Assembly (NCBI RefSeq): GCF_905171765.1
Contig: NC_053389.1
Span: 216,944,624-217,008,623 of the forward strand
DNA: 64,000 nucleotides
Source of the DNA: Bufo bufo
Lineage: Eukaryota > Chordata > Amphibia > Anura > Bufonidae
Reading direction: 5' to 3'
The translations under genes and the position numbers were made by a program. The notes under the pieces are model-generated. The model saw only the letters and a program-made list of their open reading frames with translations. It had not been told where the DNA came from and made no database searches. This document shows, piece after piece, positions 20,590 to 30,497 of this stretch (positions are counted from its first letter, which is position 1; each line of letters begins with the position of its first letter).

Positions 20590-22112
20590 TGGGCAAAAGC
20601 AGAACACCCGCCGCCAAGAGAGTCCGTCTGCTATTGGCCACCGCCATCTGGGACCCAGCACCCCAAAGGCAGCTTCAAGGAGTTCGCTGGCATGGCAGTT
20701 CTTCAAACAATGTGCTGACGACAAGACCCGAGTGGTTTGCACGCTGTGCCATCAGAGCCTGAAGCGAGGCATTAACGTTCTGAACCTTAGCACAACCTGC
20801 ATGCCCAGGCACCTGCATGCAAAGCATGAACTGCAGTGGAGTAAACACCTTAAAAACAAGGAACTCACTCAGGCTCCCCCTGCTACCTCTTCTGCTGCTG
20901 CCTCGGCCTCTTCCTCCGCCTCTGGAGGAACGTTGGCACCTGCCGCCCAGCAAACAGAGGATGTACCACCAACACCACCACCACCTCCGTCACCAAGGAT
21001 CTCAACCATGTCACACGGCAGCGTTCAGCTCTCCATCTCACAAACATTTGAGAGAAAGCGTAAATTCCCACCTAGCCACCCTCGATCCCTAGCCCTGAAT
21101 GCCAGCATTTCTAAACTACTGGCCTATGAAATGCTGTCATTCAGGCTGGTGGACACAGACAGCTTCAAACAGCTCATGTCGCTTGCTGTCCCACAGTATG
21201 TTGTTCCCAGCCGCCACTACTTCTCCAAGAGAGCCGTGCCTTCCCTGCACAACCAAGTATCCGATAAAATCAAGTGTGCACTGCGCAACGCCATCTGTGG
21301 CAAGGTCCACCTAACCACAGATACGTGGACCAGTAAGCACGGCCAGGGCTGCTATATCTCCCTAACTGCACACTGGGTAAATGTAGTGGCGGCTGGCCCC
21401 AGGCGAAGAGCTGTTTGGCGCACGTCCTTCCGCCGCCAAGGATCGCAGGGCAACATTCTTTGCCTCCTGTTGCCTCCTCCTCCTACTCTGCTTCCTCCTC
21501 CTCTTCTTCCACCTGCTCATCCAGTCAGCCACACACCTTCACCACCAACTTTAGCACACCCCGGGGTAAACGTCAGCAGGCCATTCTGAAACTCATATGT
21601 TTGGGGGACAGGCCCCACACCGCACAGGAGTTGTGACGGGGTATAGAACAACAGACCGACGAGTGGTTGCTGCCGGTGAGCCTCAAGCCTGGCCTGGTGG
21701 TGTGCGATAATGGGCAAAATCTCGTTGCAGCTCTGGGACTAGCCGGTTTGACGCACATCCCTTGCCTGGCGCATGTGCTGAATTTGGTGGTGCAGAAGTT
21801 CATTCACAACTACCCCGATATGTCAGAGCTGCTGCATAAAGTGTGGGCCGTCTGTGCACGCTTCTGGCGTTCACATCCTGCCGCTGCTCGCCTGTCTGCG
21901 CTACAGCGTAACTTCGGCCTTCCCGCTCACCGCCTCATATGCGACGTGCCCACCAGGTGGAACTCCACCTTGCACATGCTGGACAGACTGTGCGAGCAGC
22001 AGCAGGCCATAGTGGAGTTTCAGCTGCAGCACGCACTGGTCAGTCGCACTGCGGAACAGCACCACTTCACCACCAATGACTGGGCCTCCATGCGAGACCT
22101 GTGTGCCCTGTT
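20590..22112 (+). pseudogene. hAT transposase copy 1, BED finger and catalytic core
   Basis: The gene resumes as GQKQNTRRQES after the inserted derivative. A BED-type zinc finger follows at about 20690-20840: AWQFFKQCADDKTRVVCTLC with paired cysteines and a later H-x4-H (RHLHAKHE). The RNase H-like catalytic domain contains VHLTTDTWTSKHGQG (first Asp, about 21315) and VVCDNGQNLVAALG (second Asp, about 21700). CLAHVLNLVVQ and VPTRWNSTLHML are typical hAT blocks. A frameshift lies near 21400 and a nonsense TGA at about 21635 replaces the Trp codon found in copy 2. At 22112 the gene is split by a second hAT derivative. Close relatives are ZBED-type hAT transposases. Confidence 0.88.
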
Positions 22113-23583
22113 CAGGGCCGCTGATAGGCCAGTACAGCTGGCCCAGTTGTACCGGGCCCGGCTGGCAGGGGGGCCCGGGCTGCCGACTCCCGAGCCATTT
22201 TAATTTTTTTGCTGTCAGTGGGCTGGCTCCAGTAACAGCAGGCAGTGTGGGGGCGGCGCTCACTCACTGACGTCACACGCCTGCTCCTCCCACTAGGCGG
22301 CGCAGGCGCGTGACGTCAGTGAGTGAGCGCTGCCGCCCGCACTTGTTACTGGAGGCTGGAGGGTGGAGGGAGGAGGCAGGAGCTGAATGTAAGGTAGTAT
22401 TTTAGTAAAGAGATGAGCGCTGTGCCTGTGCTAAAATTAAAGTTACTGTCTGCAGCCTGCACGGCTGCACCGATTTATTAATGTATACTACTGTGAGTGG
22501 CGGGGGGGGATCTATATGGATGACGTCATGACGGCACTGTTATAGGGAGGGCGGGGGATCCGTGGATGGCACTGTTATGGGGGGGGGGTCTGTCATGTGG
22601 ATGACACTTATGGGGGGGGGGCCGGGGGGTCTGTGGATGACACTTATGGGGGGGATCTGTGGATGGCACCATTATGGAGGGGGATCTGTGGATGACACTG
22701 TTATGGGGGGGATCTGTGGATGACACTGTTATGGGGGGATCTGTGGATGACACTGTTATGGGGGGATCTGTGGATGACTGTTATGGGGGGGATCTGTGGA
22801 TGGCACTGTTATGGAGGGTATCTGTGAATGGCACTGTTATGGAGGGGTATCTGTGGATGACACATAGCATAAGATGCTATATACGGTATGTGTCATCCAC
22901 AGATCCCCCTCTATAACAGTGCCAGCCACAGATCCCCCCATAACAGTGCCATCCACAGATCCCCTCCATAACAGTGCCATCCACAGATCCTCTCCATAAC
23001 AGTGCCATCCACAGATCCCCTCCATAACAGTGCCATCCACAGATCCCCTCCATAACAGTGCCATCCACAGATCCCCTCCATAACAGTGCCATCCACAGAT
23101 CCCCTCCATAACAGTGCCATCCACAGATCCCCTCCATAACAGTGCCATCCACAGATCCCCTCCATAAAAGTGCCATTCACAGATCCCCTCCATAACAGTG
23201 CCATTCACAGATCCCCTCCATAACAGCGCCATTCACAGACGACCCCCCATAAGTGTCATCCACAGACCCCCCCCCATAAGTGTCATCCACAGACCCCCCC
23301 CCATAAGTGTCATCCACAGATCCCCCCATAAGTGTCATCCACAGATCCCCCCATAAGTGTCATCCACATTACTTATGTTTTTTTGGATAATAAAACTTAT
23401 AACTGGCTGGAGAAAAATAAATATCACTTGTAGACAAATCTGCATGTTGTTTCAAGGCGGCGTCTGGGGAGGGGCCAAGGGCGGGGCCAGGGGTGTGGCT
23501 GAAGGAGGGATCAGGGGGTGGAGCTGAAGGGGGCCCCGTCATGTATGCTGTACGGGGCCCCATGATTTCTATCAGCGGCCCTG
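22113..23583. mobile_element. Second non-autonomous hAT derivative, with a palindromic minisatellite
   Basis: The ends CAGGGCCGCTGAT and ATCAGCGGCCCTG are perfect inverted repeats. GCCCTGTT is duplicated (22105-22112, 23584-23591), and copy 2 has the single empty site. It is 1471 bp with no transposase. A GC-rich inverted pair around 22255-22345 (CACTCACTGACGTCA and its complement) precedes the minisatellite at 22530-23365. Confidence 0.93.
22530..23365. repeat. 28-bp minisatellite in head-to-head arrangement
   Basis: From 22530 to 22862 the unit is GATCTGTGGATGACACTGTT followed by ATGGGG-type bases. From about 22888 to 23365 the same unit appears in the reverse orientation (CCATCCACAGATCCCC and CATAACAGTG). 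The two arms meet at the AT-rich centre about 22862-22890 (around GCATAAGATGC). Because 28 is not divisible by 3, all frames give repeating peptides; these are not genes. Confidence 0.92.
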
Positions 23584-23591
23584 GCCCTGTT

Positions 23592-24723
23592 GCACTGTTT
23601 CGAGTACTCCACCAACATGGCCAGTGGCGATGACGCCGTTATCAGCATTACAATACCACTTCTATGTCTCCTTGAGAAAACACTTAGGGCGATGATGGAA
23701 GAGGAGGTGGCCAAGGAGGAGGAGGAGGAGAAAGAGGGGTCATTTGTAGCACTTTCAGGCCAGTCTCTTCGAAGTGACTCAGAGGGAGGTTTTTTGCAAC
23801 AGCAGAGGCCAGGTACAAATGTGGCCAGACAGGGCCCACTACTGGAGGACGAGGAGGACGAGGATGAGGAGGAGGTGGAGGAGGATGAGGATGAAGCATG
23901 TTCACAGCGGGGTGGCACCCAACGCAGCTCGGGCCCATCACTGGTGCGTGGCTGGGGGGAAACGCAGGACGATGACGATACGCCTCCCACAGAGGACAGC
24001 TTGTCCTTACCTCTGGGCAGCCTGGCACACATGAGCGACTACATGCTGCAGTGCCTGCGCAATGACAGCAGAGTTGCCCACATTTTAACGTGTGCGGACT
24101 ACTGGGTTGCCACCCTGCTGGATCCCCGGTACAAAGACAATGTGCCCACCTTACTTCCTGCATTGGAGCGTTATAGGAAGATGCGCGAGTACAAGCGCAC
24201 ATTGGTAGACGCGCTACTGAGAGCATTCCCAAATGTCACAGGGGAACAAGTGGAAGCCCAAGGCGAAGGCAGAGGAGGAGCAAGAGGTCGCCAACACAGC
24301 TGTGTCACGGCCAGCTCCTCTGAGGGCAGGGTTAGCATGGCAGAGATGTGGAAAAGTTTTGTCAACACGCCACAGCTAACTGCACCACCACCTGATACGG
24401 AACGTGTTAGCAGGAGGCAACATTTCACTAACATGGTGGAACAGTACGTGTGCACACCCCTCCACGTACTGACTGATGGTTCGGCACCATTCAACTTCTG
24501 GGTCTCCAAATTGTCCACGTGGCCAGAGCTAGCCTTTTATGCCTTGGAGGTGCTGGCCTGCCCGGCGGCCAGCGTTTTGTCTGAACGTGTATTCAGTACG
24601 GCAGGGGGCGTCATTACAGACAAACGCAGCCGCCTGTCTACAGCCAATGTGGACAAGCTGACGTTCATAAAAATGAATCAGGCATGGATCCCACAGGACC
24701 TGTCCATCCCTTGTGCAGATTAG
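23592..24723 (+). pseudogene. hAT transposase copy 1, C-terminal half with dimerisation domain
   Basis: Open from the insertion site to the stop at 24723. It continues the catalytic core (SGDDAVISITIPLLCLLEKT), then an acidic insert (runs of Glu/Asp at about 23695-23720 and 23850-23900), then YWVATLLDPRYKDNVPTLLP. The C-terminal hAT dimerisation domain reads NFWVSKLSTWPELAFYALEV, LACPAASVLSERVFSTAGGV and SRLSTANVDKLTFIKMNQAW (about 24495-24690). It is the best preserved part of the gene, and copy 2 lacks this end entirely. A poly(A) signal AATAAA follows at 24834. Confidence 0.9.
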
Positions 24724-24834
24724 ACATCAACTACCTCCCCTTAACCATATATTATTGTACTCCAGGGCACTTCCTCATTCAATCCTATTTTTATTTTCAT
24801 TTTACCATTATATTGCGGGTCAACCCAAAGTTGA

Positions 24835-25469
24835 ATAAACCTCTCCTCTGTCTGGGTGCCGGGGCCTAAAAATATCTGACAGTGGCCTGTTCCAGTGTTG
24901 GGTGACGTGAAGCATGATTCTCTGCTATGACATGAAGCCTGAATCTCTGCTATGGGACCTCTCTCCTCTTTCTGGGTGCCGTGGCCTAAATATCTGACAA
25001 AGGACTGTTCCAGTTTTGGCTGACGTGAATCCTGATTCTCTGCTATGACATGAAGACTGATTCTCTGCTGACATGAAGCCTGAATCTCTGTTATGGGACC
25101 TCTCTCCTCTGTCTGGGTGCCGGGGCCTAAATATATGACAATGGACTGTTCCAGTTTTGGCTGACATGAAGCCTGATTCTCTGCTATGACATGAAGACTG
25201 ATTCTCTGCTGACATGAAGCCTGAATCTCTGTTATGGGACCTCTCTCCTCTGTCTGGGTGCCGGGGCCTAAATATATGACAATGGACTGTTCCAGTTTTG
25301 GCTGACGTGAAGCCTGATTCTCTGCTATGACATGAAGACTGATTCTCTGCTGACATGAAGCCTGAATCTCTGTTATGGGACCTCTCTCCTCTGTCTGGGT
25401 GCCGGGGCCTAAATATATGACAATGGACTGTTCCAGTTTTGGCTGACGTGAAGCCTGATTCTCTGCTAT
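24835..25469. repeat. About 141-bp tandem repeat in the hAT 3' region
   Basis: The string CTCTCCTCTGTCTGGGTGCC and what follows recurs at 24841, 24961 (variant), 25102, 25243 and 25384. The spacing is 120 then 141, 141 and 141 bp. Each unit holds TTCCAGT, TGGCTGAC and several CATGAAGCCTGATTCTCTGC copies. Two related units are in copy 2 at 48404-48633. The LTR element at 25470 is inserted in the last unit. Confidence 0.9.
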
Positions 25470-26605
25470 TGTAGTGTCCCACTAGATAGGCGTGGGCACT
25501 GCACAAGGGTCAATTGGTGTGCGTGTGACTCCTACTCACAAGGAACAGGAATGTTATATTTAATTATGCATTTAATGTATTTTCTAATGTGTTTTTATAT
25601 GCTATGTTCCCCTGTGTTATGCTGAAGCAGGCCTAGTTGGGTGTAGTTAGACATCCCAGACACTAGAGGGAGATAGGGAGCCCCTAGTATAAATGTTCAG
25701 GCCCAGACAAAGAGAGGGAGTTCAGAGTCAGGAGTCTGCAGAGACAGAAGTCAGAAGGCACCAGCCAGAGATATGCTGAGGGCCTCCTCCTGACATGCAG
25801 CTTGATAGCCCTGGCTGCTAGCTATGACCAGGAGGCTAGTGAGGAACCCTAGCCTGCCTGAAGTCCAAGAGAGCCTAAGTTAGCTCAGAAGACACCCCAG
25901 TAGCAGGACAGAACCTCCTGGGAGAAACCCACAGTCCTTCACCAGTCAAGCGAGGATATTTCCAGCCAAGATAAGTAAACTAATAGGCAGAGGAACTATA
26001 AAGCAAAGCAAGGATTTATACGGGAGGAAGACATATTTTACCAAGGATTTAAGCCACCATTCAGGCATCCGGGCCTTGGGATAGAAACCAGACAGGAGTT
26101 CTAAAAGAACAGTGTACGCTATTTCTGAGGAAAGGTACAACCTGATTCTGAGTGTGTTGTGGATTTACCCTCTGAGTATCTTGCATAATCAATACCTGCC
26201 ATCTTGTGAAATAAGCCTGCTTGTGAAGCTTGTGATCTAAAGGACTGTATAACTATCTTGCTGTACAAAGTTGGACTGTTAAGTAAAGCAACGTTTGGTT
26301 CACTATACCACCTGTGTACCTCACTTATTCCAACTATAAATCGGTGTGCCACCGTTACAGGCACTGGCGTCACAAATCCAAAAGTGACCTTGCCCCAGGC
26401 ACTCAAAATACCTGTAACATCCAGGGCACCTCATCCACCATCAGGCCTGGTCCCTACATACCGAGTGTGCCCCAGAGGAACTGTGTCTACCTCTCCTTCA
26501 CTGCCGCATGCCTGCCCAGGGTTCTCCTCCAATACAGTGAGCAACCCTCGATTGCCCATAACCGTGACCTCACTTCGCAATACCCTGCGGGTCTGGCGTG
26601 CTGCA
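25470..26605 (+). repeat. 5' LTR
   Basis: Begins TGTAGTGTCCCACTAG and ends GGCGTGCTGCA, with canonical TG/CA ends. A TATAAAT box lies at 25688-25694, suitable for a U3/R promoter. It drives plus-strand transcription into the interior. ORFs inside the LTR are duplicated in the 3' LTR and are not taken as genes. Confidence 0.93.
25688..25694 (+). promoter_or_regulatory. Putative TATA box of the 5' LTR
   Basis: TATAAAT about 220 bp into the LTR, preserved in the 3' LTR at 29580-29586. No experimental start site is known; position and sequence are the only evidence. Confidence 0.5.
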
Positions 26606-26610
26606 TAAAT

Positions 26611-26628
26611 TGGCGTCACGAACAGGAT
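26611..26628 (+). promoter_or_regulatory. Putative primer-binding site
   Basis: TGGCGTCACGAACAGGAT begins five bases after the 5' LTR with the TGG expected opposite a tRNA CCA end. I could not match it confidently to a tRNA: it agrees only partly with the complement of a tRNA-Leu 3' end. Confidence 0.45.
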
Positions 26629-26975
26629 AACGAACATTCCTGCGCCATTGCGGATATGCAACTGTGTGCTAAAAATTGCCTTAAAGTGACCAAGCCCTAT
26701 TGTTTTATTAAAAATTGCTGGGCCAAAGAGCTGAAAAGAATTAGCGGTGTGAAGATAACGTTTTCTGGACTGTTTGCTGCTTATTTGAGCCACCGTTTGC
26801 TGTCAGTGAATAGACAGCGTTTTGCTAAAGATGGCCGCTTAGCTTGCTTGATTTACTGCTGCGTCATCTTCATCCTGAATTGGCGGTAAAAGTTGGCGCT
26901 TTTTTGCTGAAAAGAGCGGCAAAAGGCTATCTGTCGGCGCCACCGCCCTGTCTGGACATTTGCATGTCTGCAGAA

Positions 26976-27092
26976 ATGGACTACGCCTCCCCCATACTGG
27001 AGTACCTGGGGGGCGGCCTGGGAGGATCTGTCTTTAATTATTGGTGCCGCCCTGTCGCTCTCCAGAGAAGGATCGAGCATGTTGAAGAGTGA
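26976..27092 (+). CDS. Small ORF upstream of and overlapping the cold-shock ORF
   Basis: A 38-codon ORF starts at an ATG in good context (GAAATGG) and reads MDYASPILEYLGGGLGGSVF onward to a stop at 27090-27092. It overlaps the start of the long ORF by 14 bp in a different frame. It could be an upstream ORF that lowers translation of the main ORF, or the remnant of an N-terminal exon. The frame of the main ORF is also open upstream from 26911 without an ATG. No family is recognised. Confidence 0.3.
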   Translation: MDYASPILEYLGGGLGGSVFNYWCRPVALQRRIEHVEE

Positions 27093-28476
27093 GGACTGCT
27101 CTGTGATTATGTCGGCACCTACCGGATTGAAAATGGATGTTATTGGTGTAGAGCCAGAGGACGCTCCACCGGCCTACTCTCTGGGACCGGAGAGACCCGC
27201 CTGCCCGCCACCGAGGACGCAACCGGAGACCTATTACGGCTCCTGGAGAGACTTTTTTCAGCCCTCATTCAAGTGGTCAGCGTTGATGGCAGAGATACGG
27301 GAGGCCGCCATAAAGAAAACGACAAAGATCTACTATGAGGAACTGGCAAAGACCGTTCATGAGCACCACACTGACACCCAACCCCGCCTGGAAAGGAGAA
27401 AGGGGTTGGTTGTGGCCTTCGACAAGAACCGTGGCTACGGTTTTATACAAGACTATACCACCGGCAGAGACTTATATGTAAACCGGAGGTCCGTCAAGCG
27501 GAGTTACCTCTCCGAGTATATGCACAACCTCCGCGAGGGAGAAGAGGTGGAGTTCACCCCTGCCGAGGGCCTGCGAGGCCTATATGCCACTGCCGTGACC
27601 CGTCCCAAGAAAGAACCGGAGGACTGGGAAGCAGATGAGGACTATACTGGCTGCGAGCGCGAACCAGCGCACTCTCCAGAACCGGCCCATCATGCGTTTC
27701 AAGAGCGGGGCTCTTTCATTGGCCCAAATGTATTCTGGCAGCCAACTGTAGTGGAGAAATGGGTGAGCCCCTATCCGTCCCCTGAGCTGCCTCGCCGGGA
27801 GAAAACCATTAAGGAGATGGAGAACCTGGAAAGATTCCACGTATGCCTGGACAATATCCGGAAGGGTAAAAGACCAGATGCGCCACCTGAGCCTGCAGAG
27901 GCTGCGCAGGATGCACCCTCTAGGATTCAAGTGCCGGCGGCGACATCGGAGGACAGCGATCCTGAGACCGAGAGCCTGGATGACCAGATCGTCCGTCTGG
28001 AGGAAAAGTTGCGGGAGTTACGCAGAATTGCCACCGCCAGAATCCGGACGCCACCTAAGAAGGAAGAGGTCCGCCTTCAGCACTCGGACGTTGCTGGGTC
28101 AGAGGTAAGGGTACCTGTCCCTACCAGCCGGCCACCTTCTGCTACTGCGGCTGCGTTGAGGCCCCCAAGAAGGCCCTCTCACACTGTGACTTGCTGCGCA
28201 GAGCCAGTTATTCCAGAGCCCACCGGACCGCTTGCGGCGGCGGTACCTAGGCCAGCACAGCCTACAATAATTATGCCTGGACCGATGCGGTCCCCAACTG
28301 TGATTACCCCTAGGCCTATGGGGTCCATACTTATTAGGGGTCCATTTATGTTGCAGTTGCCCCCCAATACCGTGTTGTGGGTACATCCGCCTGTGGAAGC
28401 TTACTACAGGCCCCATCTGCAAGCAGAGCCAGGGAGCACCACTGAGATGCAAAGTGATTATGACATGCCCTTGTGA
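27079..28476 (+). CDS. LTR-element protein with Y-box-type cold-shock domain
   Basis: A 465-residue uninterrupted ORF. Residues 1-34 contain a PPAY motif (30-33), the PPxY form bound by WW domains of NEDD4-type ubiquitin ligases. Residues about 107-176 are a cold-shock domain: KGLVVAFDKNRGYGFIQDY includes RNP1 (RGYGFI, 118-123), and DLYVN (131-135) stands for RNP2, with Asn where cellular Y-box proteins have His. The remainder (YLSEYMHNLREGEEVEF) follows the eukaryotic Y-box plan rather than the shorter bacterial one. Residues 295-320 (LDDQIVRLEEKLRELRRI) form a likely coiled coil. The C-terminal 120 residues are Pro-rich without a known fold. The first ATG (27079) has a weak context; ATGs at 27109 and 27133 (AAAATGG) are alternatives. 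Cold-shock domains bind single-stranded RNA or DNA, so a role in packaging or translating element RNA is a reasonable inference. It could instead be a host Y-box-like gene captured as a passenger. Confidence 0.85.
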   Translation: MLKSEDCSVIMSAPTGLKMDVIGVEPEDAPPAYSLGPERPACPPPRTQPETYYGSWRDFFQPSFKWSALMAEIREAAIKKTTKIYYEELAKTVHEHHTDTQPRLERRKGLVVAFDKNRGYGFIQDYTTGRDLYVNRRSVKRSYLSEYMHNLREGEEVEFTPAEGLRGLYATAVTRPKKEPEDWEADEDYTGCEREPAHSPEPAHHAFQERGSFIGPNVFWQPTVVEKWVSPYPSPELPRREKTIKEMENLERFHVCLDNIRKGKRPDAPPEPAEAAQDAPSRIQVPAATSEDSDPETESLDDQIVRLEEKLRELRRIATARIRTPPKKEEVRLQHSDVAGSEVRVPVPTSRPPSATAAALRPPRRPSHTVTCCAEPVIPEPTGPLAAAVPRPAQPTIIMPGPMRSPTVITPRPMGSILIRGPFMLQLPPNTVLWVHPPVEAYYRPHLQAEPGSTTEMQSDYDMPL

Positions 28477-29361
28477 ATTGGCCTGCTAGGCCCTTGATTT
28501 GTTTTCTTTGCCAAGGGATTACTTCAAAAAGAATTTAACCCTTTCAGGACAGGAGTCCTTTGTTTTGGTCCTTTGTTGCTGCTGCCAGTTACCCACGGCT
28601 CAGTGGTGGTGGTCACCCACTGAAATACCAATTTCAGCAAAGCCATCTTGTTTACAGGACCTCCTGCCTGCTTCTACCTTATTACACCAAGTTGTGCCTA
28701 TTTTTATGTTGCACTTTTAACCCCCTTTTCAGGTTGATTAAGGGTATTACAGCACTTGTTTTTATATATATATATGCCAGTGGAATAATGTGGGCTATTT
28801 TTTATGTGCTGTCTTTTTATTGTGCAACATTAAATTTCAAGGAAACGTGCCCAGTGATAGACTCAAAAGTACCTGAGCCTCTGAGATATTGCTACTTTTA
28901 AGAAATGTGCCCAGAGATGGACTCCACTGTCAGTGAGCCTCTGTGATCTTCTACCTTACTTGGCTTGGGAATGACACTTGTTCTAAATAAGAAAGAAACC
29001 TGGGTACGGACTCATATTTGTTCTTTGAGCCTCCAAGAACTTTTAATTGTTTTTACAGTTTGTCTACTGTTCTATTATGGACAATTTGCACTTATGGACT
29101 ATCCTGGTTTATTGATACGCTGCACCAGGTCAGCGCCCCTGTTCCCTCATACTATCCTGAGAGAAGAGAACGACGCCCCTTTTCACCGTTACTTGTTCCT
29201 AAGCCAGTGGAACTGCCTGATTTATGCATATAATGTATTCTTGCAAATGTAGATGAAGTTTTCCTGCTTTGCATTATTTTCTCTTTTTCAGGTGCAGTAT
29301 CCAGCTGGGCAGGGCCCCTCCATGTTGCGCCGAGGACGGGCAACGTTATAGCGCGGTGGTA
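28477..29361 (+). other. Noncoding tail of the LTR element interior
   Basis: No convincing ORF. An imperfect local duplication is visible at about 28848-28957 (GTGCCCAGTGATAGACTC / GTGCCCAGAGATGGACTC, each followed by GAGCCTCTG). The bases just before the 3' LTR (GCGCGGTGGTA) are only weakly purine-rich, so the polypurine tract is unclear. Confidence 0.6.
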
Positions 29362-30497
29362 TGTAGTGTCCCACTAGATAGGCGTGGGCACTACACAAGG
29401 GTCAATTGGTGTGCGTGTGACTCCTACTCACAAGGAACAGGAATGTTATATTTAATTATGCATTTCATGTATTTTCTAATGTGTTTTTATATGCTATGTT
29501 CCCCTGTGTTATGCTGAAGCAGGCCTAGTTGGGTGTAGTTAGACATCCCAGACACTAGAGGGAGATAGGGAGCCCCTAGTATAAATGTTCAGGCCCAGAC
29601 AGGGAGAGGGAGTTCAGAGTCAGGAGTCTGCAGAGACAGAAGTCAGAAGGCACCAGCCAGAGATATGCTGAGGGCCTCCTCCTGACATGCAGCTTGATAG
29701 CCCTGGCTGCTAGCTATGACCAGGAGGCTAGTGAGGAACCCTAGCCTGCCTGAAGTCCAAGAGAGCCTAAGTTAGCTCAGAAGACACCCCAGTAGCAGGA
29801 CAGAACCTCCTGGGAGAAACCCACAGTCCTTCACCAGTCAAGCGAGGATATTTCCAGCCAAGATAAGTAAACTAATAGGCAGAGGAACTATAAAGCAAAG
29901 CAAGGATTTATACGGGAGGAAGATATATTTTACCAAGGATTTAAGCCACCATTCAGGCATCCGGGCCTTGGGATAGAAACCAGACAGGAGTTCTAAAAGA
30001 ACAGTGTACGCTATTTCTGAGGAAAGGTACAACCTGATTCTGAGTGTGTTGTGGATTTACCCTCTGAGTATCTTGCATAATCAATACCTGCCATCTTGTG
30101 AAATAAGCCTGCTTGTGAAGCTTGTGATCTAAAGGACTGTATAACTATCTTGCTGTACAAAGTTGGACTGTTAAGTAATGCAACGTTTGGTTCACTATAC
30201 CACCTGTGTACCTCACTTATTCCAACTATAAATCGGTGTGCCACCGTTACAGGCACTGGCGTCACAAATCCAAAAGGGACCTTGCCCCAGGCACTCAAAA
30301 TACCTGTAACATCCAGGGCACCTCATCCACCATTAGGTCTGGTCCCTACATACCGAGTGTGCCCCAGAGGAACTTTGTCTACCTCTCCTTCACTGCCGCA
30401 TGCCTGCCCAGGGTTCTCCTCCAATACAGTGAGCAACCCTCGATTGCCCAAAACCGTGACCTCACTTCGCAATACCCTGCGGGTCTGGCGTGCTGCA
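29362..30497 (+). repeat. 3' LTR
   Basis: Same length as the 5' LTR and about 99% identical by eye. Differences include GCACTGCAC/GCACTACAC, TTTAATG/TTTCATG, ACAAAGAG/ACAGGGAG and CATCAGGCCTG/CATTAGGTCTG. It ends TGCTGCA and is followed by the CTAT duplication. Confidence 0.93.

Larger units (their letters stand above)
25470..30497 (+). mobile_element. Young non-autonomous LTR retrotransposon carrying a cold-shock-domain gene
   Basis: Two direct LTRs of 1136 bp each (25470-26605 and 29362-30497) flank a 2756-bp interior. CTAT is duplicated outside (25466-25469, 30498-30501), and the hAT 3' repeat continues across the site. Comparing the LTRs by eye I found about 11 substitutions and no length change, so roughly 1% divergence. 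The interior has a putative primer-binding site, one long ORF (27079-28476) and an 885-bp tail. There is no gag, protease, reverse transcriptase or integrase anywhere in it. It must have been mobilised by proteins supplied by another element. The parent family could not be named from sequence alone. Confidence 0.92.

Noticed and set aside
20137..20718. ORF of 193 codons at the edge of the hAT derivative
   Set aside because: It crosses the insertion boundary at 20581 and joins element DNA to transposase DNA out of frame; a chance ORF in GC-rich sequence.
22837..23232. Minus-strand ORFs with GSVDGTVMEGICGWHCYG repeats
   Set aside because: Translation of the 28-bp minisatellite inside a hAT derivative, open in all three frames.
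23511..24032. Minus-strand Ser-rich ORF (also at 47713-48237)
   Set aside because: It is the antisense of the acidic Glu/Asp insert of the hAT transposase.
26258..26608. ORFs inside the LTR, present again at 30150-30503
   Set aside because: Duplicated only because the LTR is duplicated; short, no family, and they run to or across the LTR edge.
27079..28476. Interpretation as an ordinary host Y-box gene or processed pseudogene
   Set aside because: It has no poly(A) tail or intron traces and lies precisely between paired LTRs with a target duplication; kept only as the possible source of the captured gene.
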